Source: Geothrix limicola (GTDB lineage Bacteria; Acidobacteriota; Holophagae; Holophagales; Holophagaceae). From it: 64,000 bases of DNA. The notes under the pieces are model-generated. The model was not told the DNA's origin, ran no database searches, and saw only the letters and a list, made by a program, of their open reading frames with translations. This document shows, one piece after another, positions 16,208-23,739 of the stretch (the stretch's first letter is position 1; every line of letters begins with the position of its first letter). Location of the stretch: the NCBI RefSeq assembly GCF_030268085.1, contig NZ_BSDE01000003.1, positions 372,001 to 436,000 on the forward strand, written 5' to 3'. Position numbers and translations under genes: made by a program.

Positions 16208-17668
16208 TCAGAGCCCGGCATCCTTGGGCGCACCAAGGCCCTCGCCAGAAACCACCAGCTCAACCCTGCGGTTCTCCTGCCGGCCTTCGGCAGTGTCGTT
16301 GGAGGCAATGGGGCTGCTCTCGCCGAATCCCTTGTAGGTGATGGCGTTGGCATGCACCCCCTGCTGCACCAGATAATCCTTCGTGTTCTGGGCCCGCTTT
16401 TCCGAAAGGATCTGGTTGGAGGCCTCCGTCCCGTTGCTGTCCGTGAAGCCCTCGGCCTCGATCTTCAGACCCTTGTGGGTCGAGAGGATGCCCGCGATTT
16501 TCGAAAGCTTTTCACGCGCCGCGGGCAAGAGGGTGGCCTTGCCGTTCTGGAACAGCACTCCGGACATGTTGACAATGAGGCCGCGGGCGGTGGCGCGGGT
16601 CTGGAGGACGGCATTCAGTTCCGTCATCAGGCGCTCTTGCAACCCGTCGTTGCGGGTTTGCAGCCCTGCGTTCTGAGTTCTCAATCCCGCGTTTTCGCTT
16701 TCCGACGTCTGTGCCTGCCGAAGCGCGGCGCCCTCAGCCGCCGTGGCGAGGGAGGCCTCCCGCTTCGCGGCTTCGACCTTCTCCTCGGCCGCACTGCGTT
16801 CCTGGGCCACACGCTCTACGTCCTGGCGTTGAACCGCGATGAGCCGGGCGTCTTCCGCGCGCTGCACGGCTTCGCGAGCCGAGACGATTCGGGCCTTGTT
16901 CCCGCCCGCATGAGTCTCCGCCTCCGCGAGGTACGCCTGGGCTTTGGCGAAGGAGTCCGCCGCGTACGTCGATGCCCCAGACGCATGCGCGATGCGTACG
17001 GCGTTGCGGGCCTGGTAGACATCAAAGGGCGTCTTTTTATCGAGGATGACCGGCGCGACAGGGCTCAAGTTCATGGTGTACTGCCCACGCTTCAGCAGTT
17101 CATACTTGGCATCGATGAATTCGAACTGCTCCTTTGAACCCTTCCGAATGTCGTTTTCGAGCACGATGACATCGCTGGGCTGGCTCACCGCAAAATAGGG
17201 TTCCGCCGTCACGATGAGGCCGAAGGTCTGGAGTTTCTCCGTGACCTTGACCTTGCCCTTGCCGTGCTCGAGGATGACCTCCCCCAGGTTCGTCGCTCGT
17301 CCTTCTGGAGAGATGCCCCACAGCACATAGGTGAGGAACTCCCCACCGAAGGTCGAGACGGGCGGCATGTTCTTGAATTTCGCCGTGATCTGGATGGCTC
17401 CGTCTTCACTTTTCACCCGGGCCTCGCCCGAGGCGTTCGGCCCGAGCACGGTGCCGAGCAGATCGATTTCGGTGGAGTGCTTCAGGTTCCGGTAGTTGAT
17501 GGCCTTGGCCGTTCCCTGGACGACGGTCACCCGGTAGAGGGGAACCGAAACCGTCTGGGCCGGCGGCGGCTGGTTCTGACTGGGATAGGAGAGAGGGGTA
17601 GCCGAGGGGGTGCCGGCCTGGGCAACCAGGATGGCGGTCATCAGCGGGATGGCTTTGAAAATGATCAT
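16208..17668 (-). CDS. OmpA-family protein with coiled coil
   Basis: A 486-residue exported protein. A signal peptide covers about residues 1-20. A beta-rich domain follows to about 215, then helical and coiled-coil segments at about 230-350 (many Ala, Glu, Gln, Arg), and an OmpA-like peptidoglycan-binding domain at about 370-475 with EAEGFTDSNGTEASNQILSEKRA and GFGESSPIASNDTAEGRQENRRVEL. By family the last domain holds diaminopimelate of the cell wall, anchoring the outer membrane or a periplasmic scaffold. A moderate sigma-54-like site lies about 30 bases upstream. Confidence 0.9.
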   Translation of the reverse strand: MIIFKAIPLMTAILVAQAGTPSATPLSYPSQNQPPPAQTVSVPLYRVTVVQGTAKAINYRNLKHSTEIDLLGTVLGPNASGEARVKSEDGAIQITAKFKNMPPVSTFGGEFLTYVLWGISPEGRATNLGEVILEHGKGKVKVTEKLQTFGLIVTAEPYFAVSQPSDVIVLENDIRKGSKEQFEFIDAKYELLKRGQYTMNLSPVAPVILDKKTPFDVYQARNAVRIAHASGASTYAADSFAKAQAYLAEAETHAGGNKARIVSAREAVQRAEDARLIAVQRQDVERVAQERSAAEEKVEAAKREASLATAAEGAALRQAQTSESENAGLRTQNAGLQTRNDGLQERLMTELNAVLQTRATARGLIVNMSGVLFQNGKATLLPAAREKLSKIAGILSTHKGLKIEAEGFTDSNGTEASNQILSEKRAQNTKDYLVQQGVHANAITYKGFGESSPIASNDTAEGRQENRRVELVVSGEGLGAPKDAGL

Positions 17669-17696
17669 GGAATTCCTTTCAAGGGGTTCATGGAGG

Positions 17697-17712
17697 GGCT
17701 ACCGGCCTGCCC
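17697..17712 (-). promoter_or_regulatory. possible sigma-54 promoter
   Basis: The minus strand reads GGGCAGGCCGGTAGCC. GGCA, G and T-GC match in register; three consensus positions differ. The leader before the OmpA-family start would be about 20 bases and includes the ribosome site. Confidence 0.3.
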
Positions 17713-17801
17713 ACGAGGGGAGGGCGGTCGCCAGGGGCTGTTGGGTTTCGAGCAGGAAAGCAGTCAGGAGTGCAGGGCGGCGAGGCCGTCCTACGCGGCG
17801 C

Positions 17802-18077
17802 TCAGCCGCGCAAATCACGGGCGGCATCGGCCACCCCACGCTTCAGGTCGGCGCTTGCGAGTACGGTCCGCTCCTTGAAGTCGTCCCACGTATCGGCGGC
17901 ATCTTCGGCCAATTCTCCGGCCCTGCGTTTCGCGCGGAGACCGAGATCCCGCAGGTTGCCGCGAAGTTCCGGCCCGGTTTTGGGTGTCGTCAAGGCCACC
18001 ACCACCGCCCCCACGGCCGCGCCGGCAAGGAAGGTCAAAAAGGTCGTGCCATAGGAGGAAGGTCTAGGTTCGTTCAT
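17802..18077 (-). CDS. YtxH domain protein, second copy
   Basis: A 91-residue protein with one membrane helix (FLTFLAGAAVGAVVVALTTP) and the TGPELRGNLRDLGLRAK segment, followed by an amphipathic tail. It is paralogous to the YtxH gene at 15362. AAAAGGAG precedes the ATG. Its start lies 14 bases inside the end of the DUF948 gene, indicating one transcript with DUF948 and Dps; DUF948 and YtxH pairs are a common stress module. Confidence 0.8.
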   Translation of the reverse strand: MNEPRPSSYGTTFLTFLAGAAVGAVVVALTTPKTGPELRGNLRDLGLRAKRRAGELAEDAADTWDDFKERTVLASADLKRGVADAARDLRG

Positions 18078-18477
18078 GAGCGTGCTCCTTTTCTGTTTCG
18101 TGATGGGCCTGCTTGCTTTTAAAGAAGGCCAGCACCGAGCTGACCCCTCCGATCAGGCCGCCCAGGTTTCGCGTCGTGGAATCCATGGCGCTGCGAAACC
18201 GTGCGTGCCAATCCTTTACCGCGCTGCCCACCTCCCGGATCGAATGGGTGAATGTGGACAGGTCTCCCAATGTGATCTGCAGGGTTCCGGCCAACTGATC
18301 CATTCGCAGCCGAGACGCATGAACGTCCTCGGCGATCTGGGACAGGTCGCTCTTGGCGGACAACAGGAACCGGTCCAGCCCGCGGGCCGTGGTGCGCAGC
18401 TGGACGAGCAGGGGAACCACACCGGCGGCCAGGGCGATAAGCACGACGATGAGGGTGATCTCCAGTGCGATGGACAT
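18064..18477 (-). CDS. DUF948 family protein
   Basis: A 137-residue protein with an N-terminal membrane helix (IALEITLIVVLIALAAGVVPLLVQL) and a long amphipathic helical part (LDRFLLSAKSDLSQIAEDVHASR) typical of DUF948. The tail is His/Glu-rich. The start with GGAG upstream is eight codons inside the longest frame and lies 16 bases after the Dps stop. Function unknown; the module with YtxH suggests envelope stress. Confidence 0.75.
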   Translation of the reverse strand: MSIALEITLIVVLIALAAGVVPLLVQLRTTARGLDRFLLSAKSDLSQIAEDVHASRLRMDQLAGTLQITLGDLSTFTHSIREVGSAVKDWHARFRSAMDSTTRNLGGLIGGVSSVLAFFKSKQAHHETEKEHAHERT

Positions 18478-18493
18478 TGGGACTCCAAACGAA

Positions 18494-18985
18494 TCAGACA
18501 TCCTGGTGCGAGGTCAGCATCCAAAGGGCTTTGTCCATGGCGCGGCTGACCGACGTGTAGAGATCGGCCGAATCCTTGTCGCCGAGCTTTTCGGCTTTTC
18601 GGATGGCGTGGCGAACGCGGCTCGAATAATCGCTGTAGCGGTCCACCAGCGCGTTCACATGGGTCATGCTCTTTTTGGCATCGAGTGGATATTCTTCGAG
18701 GCTTGACGTGGCAGTTGCGGCGCGCACGGTTCCATAGGCCTGGCCTCCCAGCGCGACGGCCCTTTCGGCGAAGTCGTCCACATAAGTGGACAGCTGCACG
18801 TAGAGGGTGTCGAAGAGAAGGTGAAGGCCATAGAAATTGGAACCCTTTACATTCCAGTGGGCCTGCTTGGTCTGGTAGGCCAGGTCCAACGTGTCGGCCA
18901 GGGACTGGTTCAACATCGCCACCAGTTCTTCCGTGGCCTTTTCATCGAACAATTCATGTTCGACAAGGATTTGATGCTTGCTCAT
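18494..18985 (-). CDS. dps: Dps/ferritin-like DNA-protection protein
   Basis: A 163-residue four-helix protein with the Dps ferroxidase signature TKQAHWNVKGSNFYGLHLLFDTLY and a following DDFAERAVALGG. By family it forms a dodecamer that oxidises and stores iron with hydrogen peroxide and may bind DNA. The start follows CAGGAG. It is the first gene of a module with DUF948 and YtxH, consistent with oxidative or starvation stress defence. Confidence 0.9.
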   Translation of the reverse strand: MSKHQILVEHELFDEKATEELVAMLNQSLADTLDLAYQTKQAHWNVKGSNFYGLHLLFDTLYVQLSTYVDDFAERAVALGGQAYGTVRAATATSSLEEYPLDAKKSMTHVNALVDRYSDYSSRVRHAIRKAEKLGDKDSADLYTSVSRAMDKALWMLTSHQDV

Positions 18986-19053
18986 GATTCACTCCTGATT
19001 CGGGCATGGGGTGGGGTGCGAACTTGGGCGATCCACGGGCGGTAAGGCCGCCT

Positions 19054-19341
19054 TCAGTGCATCTCGATGGATCGGTTGAAATGAGACCTGATGTCTGTCC
19101 AGGCCTTTTCCGTTCCCAATTTGAGGTCTTCCCACACCTCGTCGCTGGCTTCCTTCAAGCCGCTCAGATGCCGGTTTGCCTCGTCATGGGCCCGTTGGAG
19201 GCTGTCGATGGCCAGGTCGAATTGGACTTTTGCACGGGGCTCCGCGCGACCCGCCTTGGCTCGGGCGAGATCGATTTCCGCCTTCCATTTCGCCAGCTGG
19301 GCATCCAGATGGCCTTCATAGCTCTTGCGATTCTCGAGCAT
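19054..19341 (-). CDS. small coiled-coil stress protein
   Basis: A 95-residue, almost wholly helical protein (LDAQLAKWKAEIDLARAKAG, later SLQRAHDEANRHLSGLKEASDEVWEDLKLGTEKAW). It resembles sll1863-like small stress proteins described in other bacteria. AGGAG precedes the ATG. It lies 12 bases after the stop of the tiny membrane protein gene, so the two are co-transcribed. No signal or membrane segment. Confidence 0.7.
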   Translation of the reverse strand: MLENRKSYEGHLDAQLAKWKAEIDLARAKAGRAEPRAKVQFDLAIDSLQRAHDEANRHLSGLKEASDEVWEDLKLGTEKAWTDIRSHFNRSIEMH

Positions 19342-19353
19342 GGGTCTTTTCTC

Positions 19354-19503
19354 CTACACGAGTCTCCGGCCCTGGATGAGCCGAATCAGGACGACGACGA
19401 TGGCAAGCACCAGCAGCACGTGGATGAAGCCCCCCATCGTGTAGGCACTGACCAGGCCGAGGGCCCAGAGGACGATCAGAATGATGGCAACGGTCCACAA
19501 CAT
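19354..19503 (-). CDS. lmo0937-type tiny membrane protein, 49 aa
   Basis: A 49-residue protein with two membrane helices (LWTVAIILIVLWALGLVSAY and FIHVLLVLAIVVVLIRLI) and a basic end. The pattern is that of the lmo0937 family of tiny membrane proteins, often found with stress genes. TTTTGGAGG precedes the ATG. A strong hairpin without T-run lies upstream (19533-19560). The coiled-coil protein gene follows closely. Confidence 0.8.
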   Translation of the reverse strand: MLWTVAIILIVLWALGLVSAYTMGGFIHVLLVLAIVVVLIRLIQGRRLV

Positions 19504-19532
19504 GGCTGTCCCTCCAAAAGAACGGTGGAGCG

Positions 19533-19560
19533 CCAGTTCCCGGGTTTCCCCGGGAACTGG
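19533..19560. terminator. 12-bp hairpin between BON gene and tiny membrane gene
   Basis: Arms CCAGTTCCCGGG / CCCGGGAACTGG with a four-base loop form a perfect stem. It lies 18 bases after the stop of the BON-domain gene on the minus strand. No clean T-run follows, so it may slow or stop transcription, or protect an RNA end. Confidence 0.5.
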
Positions 19561-19577
19561 GGTTCATGGCTGGCGAT

Positions 19578-20333
19578 CTATTTCACGGTCATCCGGTTCT
19601 GCACCATCTTCACGCCGTGGACATCCTCCACAAGCTTGGTGACCAGATCTCGTTCGGCCCCATTCTTGGCCTCGCCGTGCAGGCTCACCACACCGTCTTT
19701 CGTGGTCACCTTCGTGGCCAGGGCGTGGGTGGATTTGTGGAACAGAAGCGTGGTCTTGACCTGGGCGGTGATGGAGGTGTCATCCACCTTTTCACCCACG
19801 GTCTGGTGCTCGGTCTTGTCGATGACCAGATTGTTTCGGACTGAGGTGACGCCTTCCACATCCTTGGCGTACTCGGCGGTCAGCTGTTTCTGGGCAGCAT
19901 TTTCGACCTTGCCCGAAAGCGTGACGACGCCATTCTCCGTGCTCACCTCGGTGCCCATGGCACTCACATTCTTGTGAAAGGCGAGGACGGTCTTCACCTT
20001 CATGGTGATCCAGCCGTCGGAGTGTTCAGCGGGCTGGTCGCCCACCACCACCAGCTGGTTGTCCACGCTCTTCACGCCGGCCAGTCCGGCAACCGTGTCC
20101 TGGGCCAGGAACTTGTGATAGTCGCGGGAAACCGTCCCCGTCAAGGTCACCACCCCGGCGGAGGATTCGACCTTGATGGTGTCGTCTTTCAGATGCGTCT
20201 TGAAGTTGTAGCTGTTCTTGGCCGAGTTCTCGATACGGCGATCCTGCTCCGAGGCCTGCATGGGCAGGCCGGCGAGGATCAATGGAACGGAGACAAGCAG
20301 GGCGTTGCGGAAATTCAAATTGAACTGTCGCAT
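19578..20333 (-). CDS. triple BON-domain secreted protein
   Basis: A 251-residue exported protein. The start with AAAGAG upstream gives a signal peptide (NALLVSVPLILAGLPMQAS). Three BON domains follow at about 35-100, 110-175 and 185-250; each has the pattern VKTxLxFHK...VTTKDGVVxLxGxVxN...VxGVxxVxNxLxV. BON domains attach to phospholipid membranes, as in OsmY. By analogy it is a periplasmic osmotic or envelope stress protein. A hairpin follows the gene. Confidence 0.9.
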   Translation of the reverse strand: MRQFNLNFRNALLVSVPLILAGLPMQASEQDRRIENSAKNSYNFKTHLKDDTIKVESSAGVVTLTGTVSRDYHKFLAQDTVAGLAGVKSVDNQLVVVGDQPAEHSDGWITMKVKTVLAFHKNVSAMGTEVSTENGVVTLSGKVENAAQKQLTAEYAKDVEGVTSVRNNLVIDKTEHQTVGEKVDDTSITAQVKTTLLFHKSTHALATKVTTKDGVVSLHGEAKNGAERDLVTKLVEDVHGVKMVQNRMTVK

Positions 20334-20422
20334 GATGGGTTCTCTTTCTGCCCCTCGGGGCGATTGGGTTGGGAGATCCTGCGCTGAAGCAGATAGGCAG
20401 GCGTTGGATCGCATGGATCTAC

Positions 20423-20695
20423 TTACGTCTTGTTGGGTTCAACGGGTGGCTTCCCGGGGCGAAGCTGGGAAGGTCCTTGCTGGGGCGCCGCGGGCTGCTT
20501 CTCCCGGGCGTTGAGCTTGGGCGCTGGTTTGGGCGCGGTATCGTGCCTGGATTCATGCGGGGAAAGGTCAGCGGCCTTTCTCCCGGACGTCCTCACCTGA
20601 AGGGGTTGGACCTCCTCGGCCCGCGCATCCAATCCCGGGTGGGGTGACTGGGGGTTCTTGGTGAGGGTGGGCCTCAGGATTTCAACGTGGTTCAC
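20423..20695 (-). CDS. small Pro-rich hypothetical protein
   Basis: A 90-residue hydrophilic protein from a GTG with AAGGAG seven bases upstream. It is rich in Pro, Lys and Gln, especially at the C-terminus (APKPAPKLNAREKQPAAPQQ), and is probably disordered. It overlaps the preceding gene by 14 bases. No family recognised. Confidence 0.45.
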   Translation of the reverse strand: MNHVEILRPTLTKNPQSPHPGLDARAEEVQPLQVRTSGRKAADLSPHESRHDTAPKPAPKLNAREKQPAAPQQGPSQLRPGKPPVEPNKT

Positions 20696-20966
20696 GGCTG
20701 GCTCCTTCAAGAGGTTGGAAAGAGGAGATCGATTCGCGCAGGCGCTGCGCCTCGGTCCGTGCGCCAACGTCCCGTGCGGATTGCGGCATTCCAGCCGACA
20801 CGGATTCCACCGGCTGTGCGATCCGTCGGCTGGCACGGGGGAATCCCGCGGCGGCCAGGATGGTGCGAGGTCGATCGCACTTGAACTGCATGCCTACCAA
20901 GGCGAGGCCCGTTAACAGCGCTGCCCAATAGGTGGCCCGGCGGATGGCGACAGCTGGAGCATTCAC
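20682..20966 (-). CDS. small membrane-anchored hypothetical protein
   Basis: A 94-residue product from a GTG start with GAGGGA upstream. Residues about 8-26 are hydrophobic (ATYWAALLTGLALVGMQF), the rest is basic and polar. The family is unknown. A good sigma-54-like promoter lies just upstream, and the 3' end overlaps the next small gene, so the two form one unit divergent from the sigma-54 activator. Confidence 0.45.
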   Translation of the reverse strand: MNAPAVAIRRATYWAALLTGLALVGMQFKCDRPRTILAAAGFPRASRRIAQPVESVSAGMPQSARDVGARTEAQRLRESISSFQPLEGASREPR

Positions 20967-20994
20967 GGTGATTCCCTCATCTAGGGTTCTTCTC

Positions 20995-21010
20995 CGCACG
21001 TTTCAAGCCA
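20995..21010 (-). promoter_or_regulatory. sigma-54 (-24/-12) promoter, good match
   Basis: The minus strand reads TGGCTTGAAACGTGCG: TGGC, G and TGC are in register with the consensus. It faces the small genes at 20682-20966 and lies in the intergenic region shared with the sigma-54 activator gene, the usual place for an activator target. Confidence 0.5.
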
Positions 21011-21072
21011 TTTGCTAACGCATGTTTTTTCTATATTTAAATTATTGGCCTTTCATGTCGGTGGTAGAATTC

Positions 21073-21126
21073 TCCATCAAGATGAACGATCAGCTCCTTC
21101 ACTCCGAAGGATGAAGGCCACCGATG
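21073..21126 (+). repeat. copy B of the regulator leader
   Basis: This is the intact counterpart of the block at 1314-1366; the first 18 bases are identical. It contains a ten-codon frame (ATG at 21084, MNDQLLHSEG then TGA) ending just before the ribosome site of the activator gene. Whether it is translated is unknown. AT-rich DNA at 21020-21050 is the likely promoter region. Confidence 0.5.
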
Positions 21127-22785
21127 CGTGCCGACGATCTAGACCATAAAGAGCTCCTGGAATTGGATCCGGCCGGCGGCGTGATCCGCTTCGCCGGCCA
21201 GCGCGCGATCCTTCTCGATGCCGTGGCCATGGGGCTTTTGCGGAAGTACCTCGTGGAGAATTTCGGGTATACGGCGGCTCGCGCTGTGCTCACCCAGTTC
21301 GGCTTCGCTCACGGTTGGCGCATGGCAGAAGCCATGCAGGCGGAGTTCAAATGGGAAAATGAGGAAGAACGTCGCTGGGCAGGAACCCGCATCCACACGT
21401 TGGGCGGCCTCTTTGGCGTCGAGTTGGATAGTCGTGACCCGCTTTCCAAAGAAGGCATGATGCTTGTGGGCTGCTACGAGGCCGAACAGCACCTCCTCCA
21501 CTTCGGACGTGCGGATGCGCCCATGTGCTGGACGATCTGCGGGCTCCTCAGCGGGTACCTGAGTCGCACACTCGGGAAGGATATCTTCGTGCTCGAAGAC
21601 CGCTGCCAAGGCAAGGGTGACGCGGGCTGCCATCTCTTCGGTCGAGCCCGGGAAGAGTGGGGCGAGGACCGGGCGGCCGAGCTCCGCTTCTTTGATCAGG
21701 GCCGCCTCGAGGAATGCCTCGACATCTCCATTCACCGCGTCACGGAAACCCTGAAAGCCGCTGAACGGAAGATCAAGGAACACCGCAAAGCGCTTACCCA
21801 GGTGACCGAGGTTGGAGACGAACCCGAACTCGGCATCGTGGCCAGGAGCGCAGCCATGCGTCAGCTCGTGGACCTCGCCAAACGGGTTGCACGGGTGGAT
21901 TCGACCGTGCTCATCACGGGGGAAAGTGGTTCCGGGAAGGAACGCATCGCCCGCCTCGTTCATGAGGAGTCCACCCGCGCCGGTGGCCCCTTCATTCCGG
22001 TCAATTGCGGAGCCATCGCCGAAACGCTGCTGGAGAGCGAGCTCTTCGGCCATGCGCGCGGCGCCTTCACGGGCGCGACCCATGACCGGCCCGGCCTGTT
22101 TGAATCCGCCAATGGCGGCACCTTGCTCCTCGATGAAGTGGGCGAAGTGTCACCGGGCATGCAGGTGAAGCTGCTGCGGGCGATCCAGGAGCGGGAGGTC
22201 CGCCGCGTGGGTGAAAACAAGAACCGGAAGGTGGACGTCCGCATCATTGCCGCCACGAACCGCGACCTCGCCCTTGGCGTTGCCAACGGGTTGTTCAGGC
22301 AGGACCTCTACTACCGCCTCAAGGTCGTGGAACTCTACGTGCCTCCCTTGCGGGATCGCCGGGAGGACATCCTGCCCCTGGCGAGGGTCCTGCTTGCCCA
22401 ATCGTCCCTGCAGATGAAGCGCAAGATCACCGGGCTGACACCCGGAGCCACGGATCAACTGCTGCGATACGCCTGGCCTGGCAATGTCCGCGAGCTGGAG
22501 AACGCCATGGAGCGCGCGGTCGCCCTGTCACTGGGCCCCCGCGTGGAATTGGAAGACCTGCCCGAGGAGCTTCGGCAGGCCTGCCCCATCCCCATCGCCT
22601 CCTTCGGAACCATCCGCCCGCTCGAGGAGATCGAGAAGGAGTACATCCTCGCCGCCCTCGCCTTGAACAGCGGGAACCAGACGCGAACCTCTGAGCAGCT
22701 CAAGATCGGTTCCGCGACCCTCTACCGGAAACTGAAGAGCTACGGACTTATTGGAGCCTCGAAGAGCGCTCCGAGCAACTTCTGA
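21124..22785 (+). CDS. sigma-54-dependent activator with XylR_N and V4R domains
   Basis: A 553-residue regulator. Residues about 10-105 are a XylR_N-type sensor and 115-175 a V4R domain with its cysteines (LEDRCQGKGDAGCHLF, C161 and C169). A short coiled linker follows. The AAA+ sigma-54 interaction domain spans about 235-465 with Walker A GESGSGKE (266-273), the GAFTGA loop (313-318) and Walker B LLLDE (334-338). A Fis-type helix-turn-helix ends the protein (TSEQLKIGSATLYRKLKSYG). By family, binding of a small, often aromatic, ligand frees the ATPase to open sigma-54 promoters. It is the only such activator in the window and the natural candidate for the -24/-12 sites around it. Confidence 0.92.
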   Translation: MRADDLDHKELLELDPAGGVIRFAGQRAILLDAVAMGLLRKYLVENFGYTAARAVLTQFGFAHGWRMAEAMQAEFKWENEEERRWAGTRIHTLGGLFGVELDSRDPLSKEGMMLVGCYEAEQHLLHFGRADAPMCWTICGLLSGYLSRTLGKDIFVLEDRCQGKGDAGCHLFGRAREEWGEDRAAELRFFDQGRLEECLDISIHRVTETLKAAERKIKEHRKALTQVTEVGDEPELGIVARSAAMRQLVDLAKRVARVDSTVLITGESGSGKERIARLVHEESTRAGGPFIPVNCGAIAETLLESELFGHARGAFTGATHDRPGLFESANGGTLLLDEVGEVSPGMQVKLLRAIQEREVRRVGENKNRKVDVRIIAATNRDLALGVANGLFRQDLYYRLKVVELYVPPLRDRREDILPLARVLLAQSSLQMKRKITGLTPGATDQLLRYAWPGNVRELENAMERAVALSLGPRVELEDLPEELRQACPIPIASFGTIRPLEEIEKEYILAALALNSGNQTRTSEQLKIGSATLYRKLKSYGLIGASKSAPSNF

Positions 22786-22827
22786 GCGCTCGGTCCCCAA
22801 CCCCCAGGCTGATTCCCCGTGACGCGC

Positions 22828-23739
22828 CTAGAGGTCGTAGGTGATCTTGCGTCGGACGACGATGTCCGCTGATTCCGCGTCCGTATCGAGGCCCACCCGG
22901 AGCTTGAGTTTGTACCGGCTGCGCTCATTGAAACGGTCGACGGCCTCGATCACCTCCAGCGCCCTGCGGGCGCTTTGAATGGTCAGCGCCGTCGCCTGAT
23001 CGCTGAGCCCGACGGAAGCCAGATAGGCATTCCCGATGGTCTTGGCTGGATCGAGGCGCGGGCCTTTTGCGGCGCCATCGAAGCGGGTGGAGATCTCATC
23101 CAGTACGCCCATGAGCACCTCCGCATTGGCGCCTTCGACGAAGGTGGTGAAAGCCATGAGGTCGGCGAAGAGGACGGTGACTTCCGCGTAGCTCTCCGTG
23201 ATGACGCCACTGGCAGCCGCAGGCAGTGCGAAACCCCGCTTTTCCAACCGCTCTGCGAGGGAGGGGGGGAGGAGATCCCGCAGCAACCGCTCGGATACCT
23301 TCTGCTCGTCCAGCACCCGTTTGTAGAGCTGCTTGGTTTCCATGTGAAGCAGGCGCACTTCGAGCATGTTGTGAACGCGGATCAGCACCTCGGCCAGGTC
23401 CAGCGGCTTGCTGATGAAATCCTTCGCGCCCGCCTTCAGGGCTCGCACCTTGTGGCCGGGTTGGGCGGTGATCACGAGGACCGGAAGGTAGCCCTCGGTT
23501 TCGACCTGCTTCAGGTTTTCCATCACCTGGAAGCCGTCCATTCCGGGCATCTGCAGGTCGAGCAGGATGAGATCGTAGTGATGGATGAGGTGCAATTCAC
23601 ACACCCGCGCCGAATCCCGCGTCATGGATACGTTCGTATAGCCCGCACCCCGAAGCATCTGTTCCAGGAGCGCGACGTTGGCCTCCTGATCGTCCACGAT
23701 CAGGATTTTGCCGAGCAGGATGTCCGTTGGTCCGATCAT
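22828..23739 (-). CDS. response regulator with degenerate class III cyclase domain
   Basis: A 303-residue protein. Residues 11-125 are a receiver with phospho-acceptor D61 and K111. A helical linker (LLRDLLPPSLAERLEKRG) leads to a class III nucleotide cyclase domain from about 185. The first metal Asp is present (VTVLFADLMAFT, D193). The second is replaced by Asn (KTIGNAY, N237), and the chain stops right after RKITYDL, where active cyclases continue with the WGxxVNxAxR catalytic segment. I infer that it is not an active cyclase. The start overlaps the stop of the hybrid kinase gene by four bases. Confidence 0.85.
   Translation of the reverse strand: MIGPTDILLGKILIVDDQEANVALLEQMLRGAGYTNVSMTRDSARVCELHLIHHYDLILLDLQMPGMDGFQVMENLKQVETEGYLPVLVITAQPGHKVRALKAGAKDFISKPLDLAEVLIRVHNMLEVRLLHMETKQLYKRVLDEQKVSERLLRDLLPPSLAERLEKRGFALPAAASGVITESYAEVTVLFADLMAFTTFVEGANAEVLMGVLDEISTRFDGAAKGPRLDPAKTIGNAYLASVGLSDQATALTIQSARRALEVIEAVDRFNERSRYKLKLRVGLDTDAESADIVVRRKITYDL

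Noticed and set aside
18986-19053. Sigma-54 site upstream of dps
   Set aside because: The only GG-N10-GC match is inside a GC-rich palindrome with no other consensus positions.
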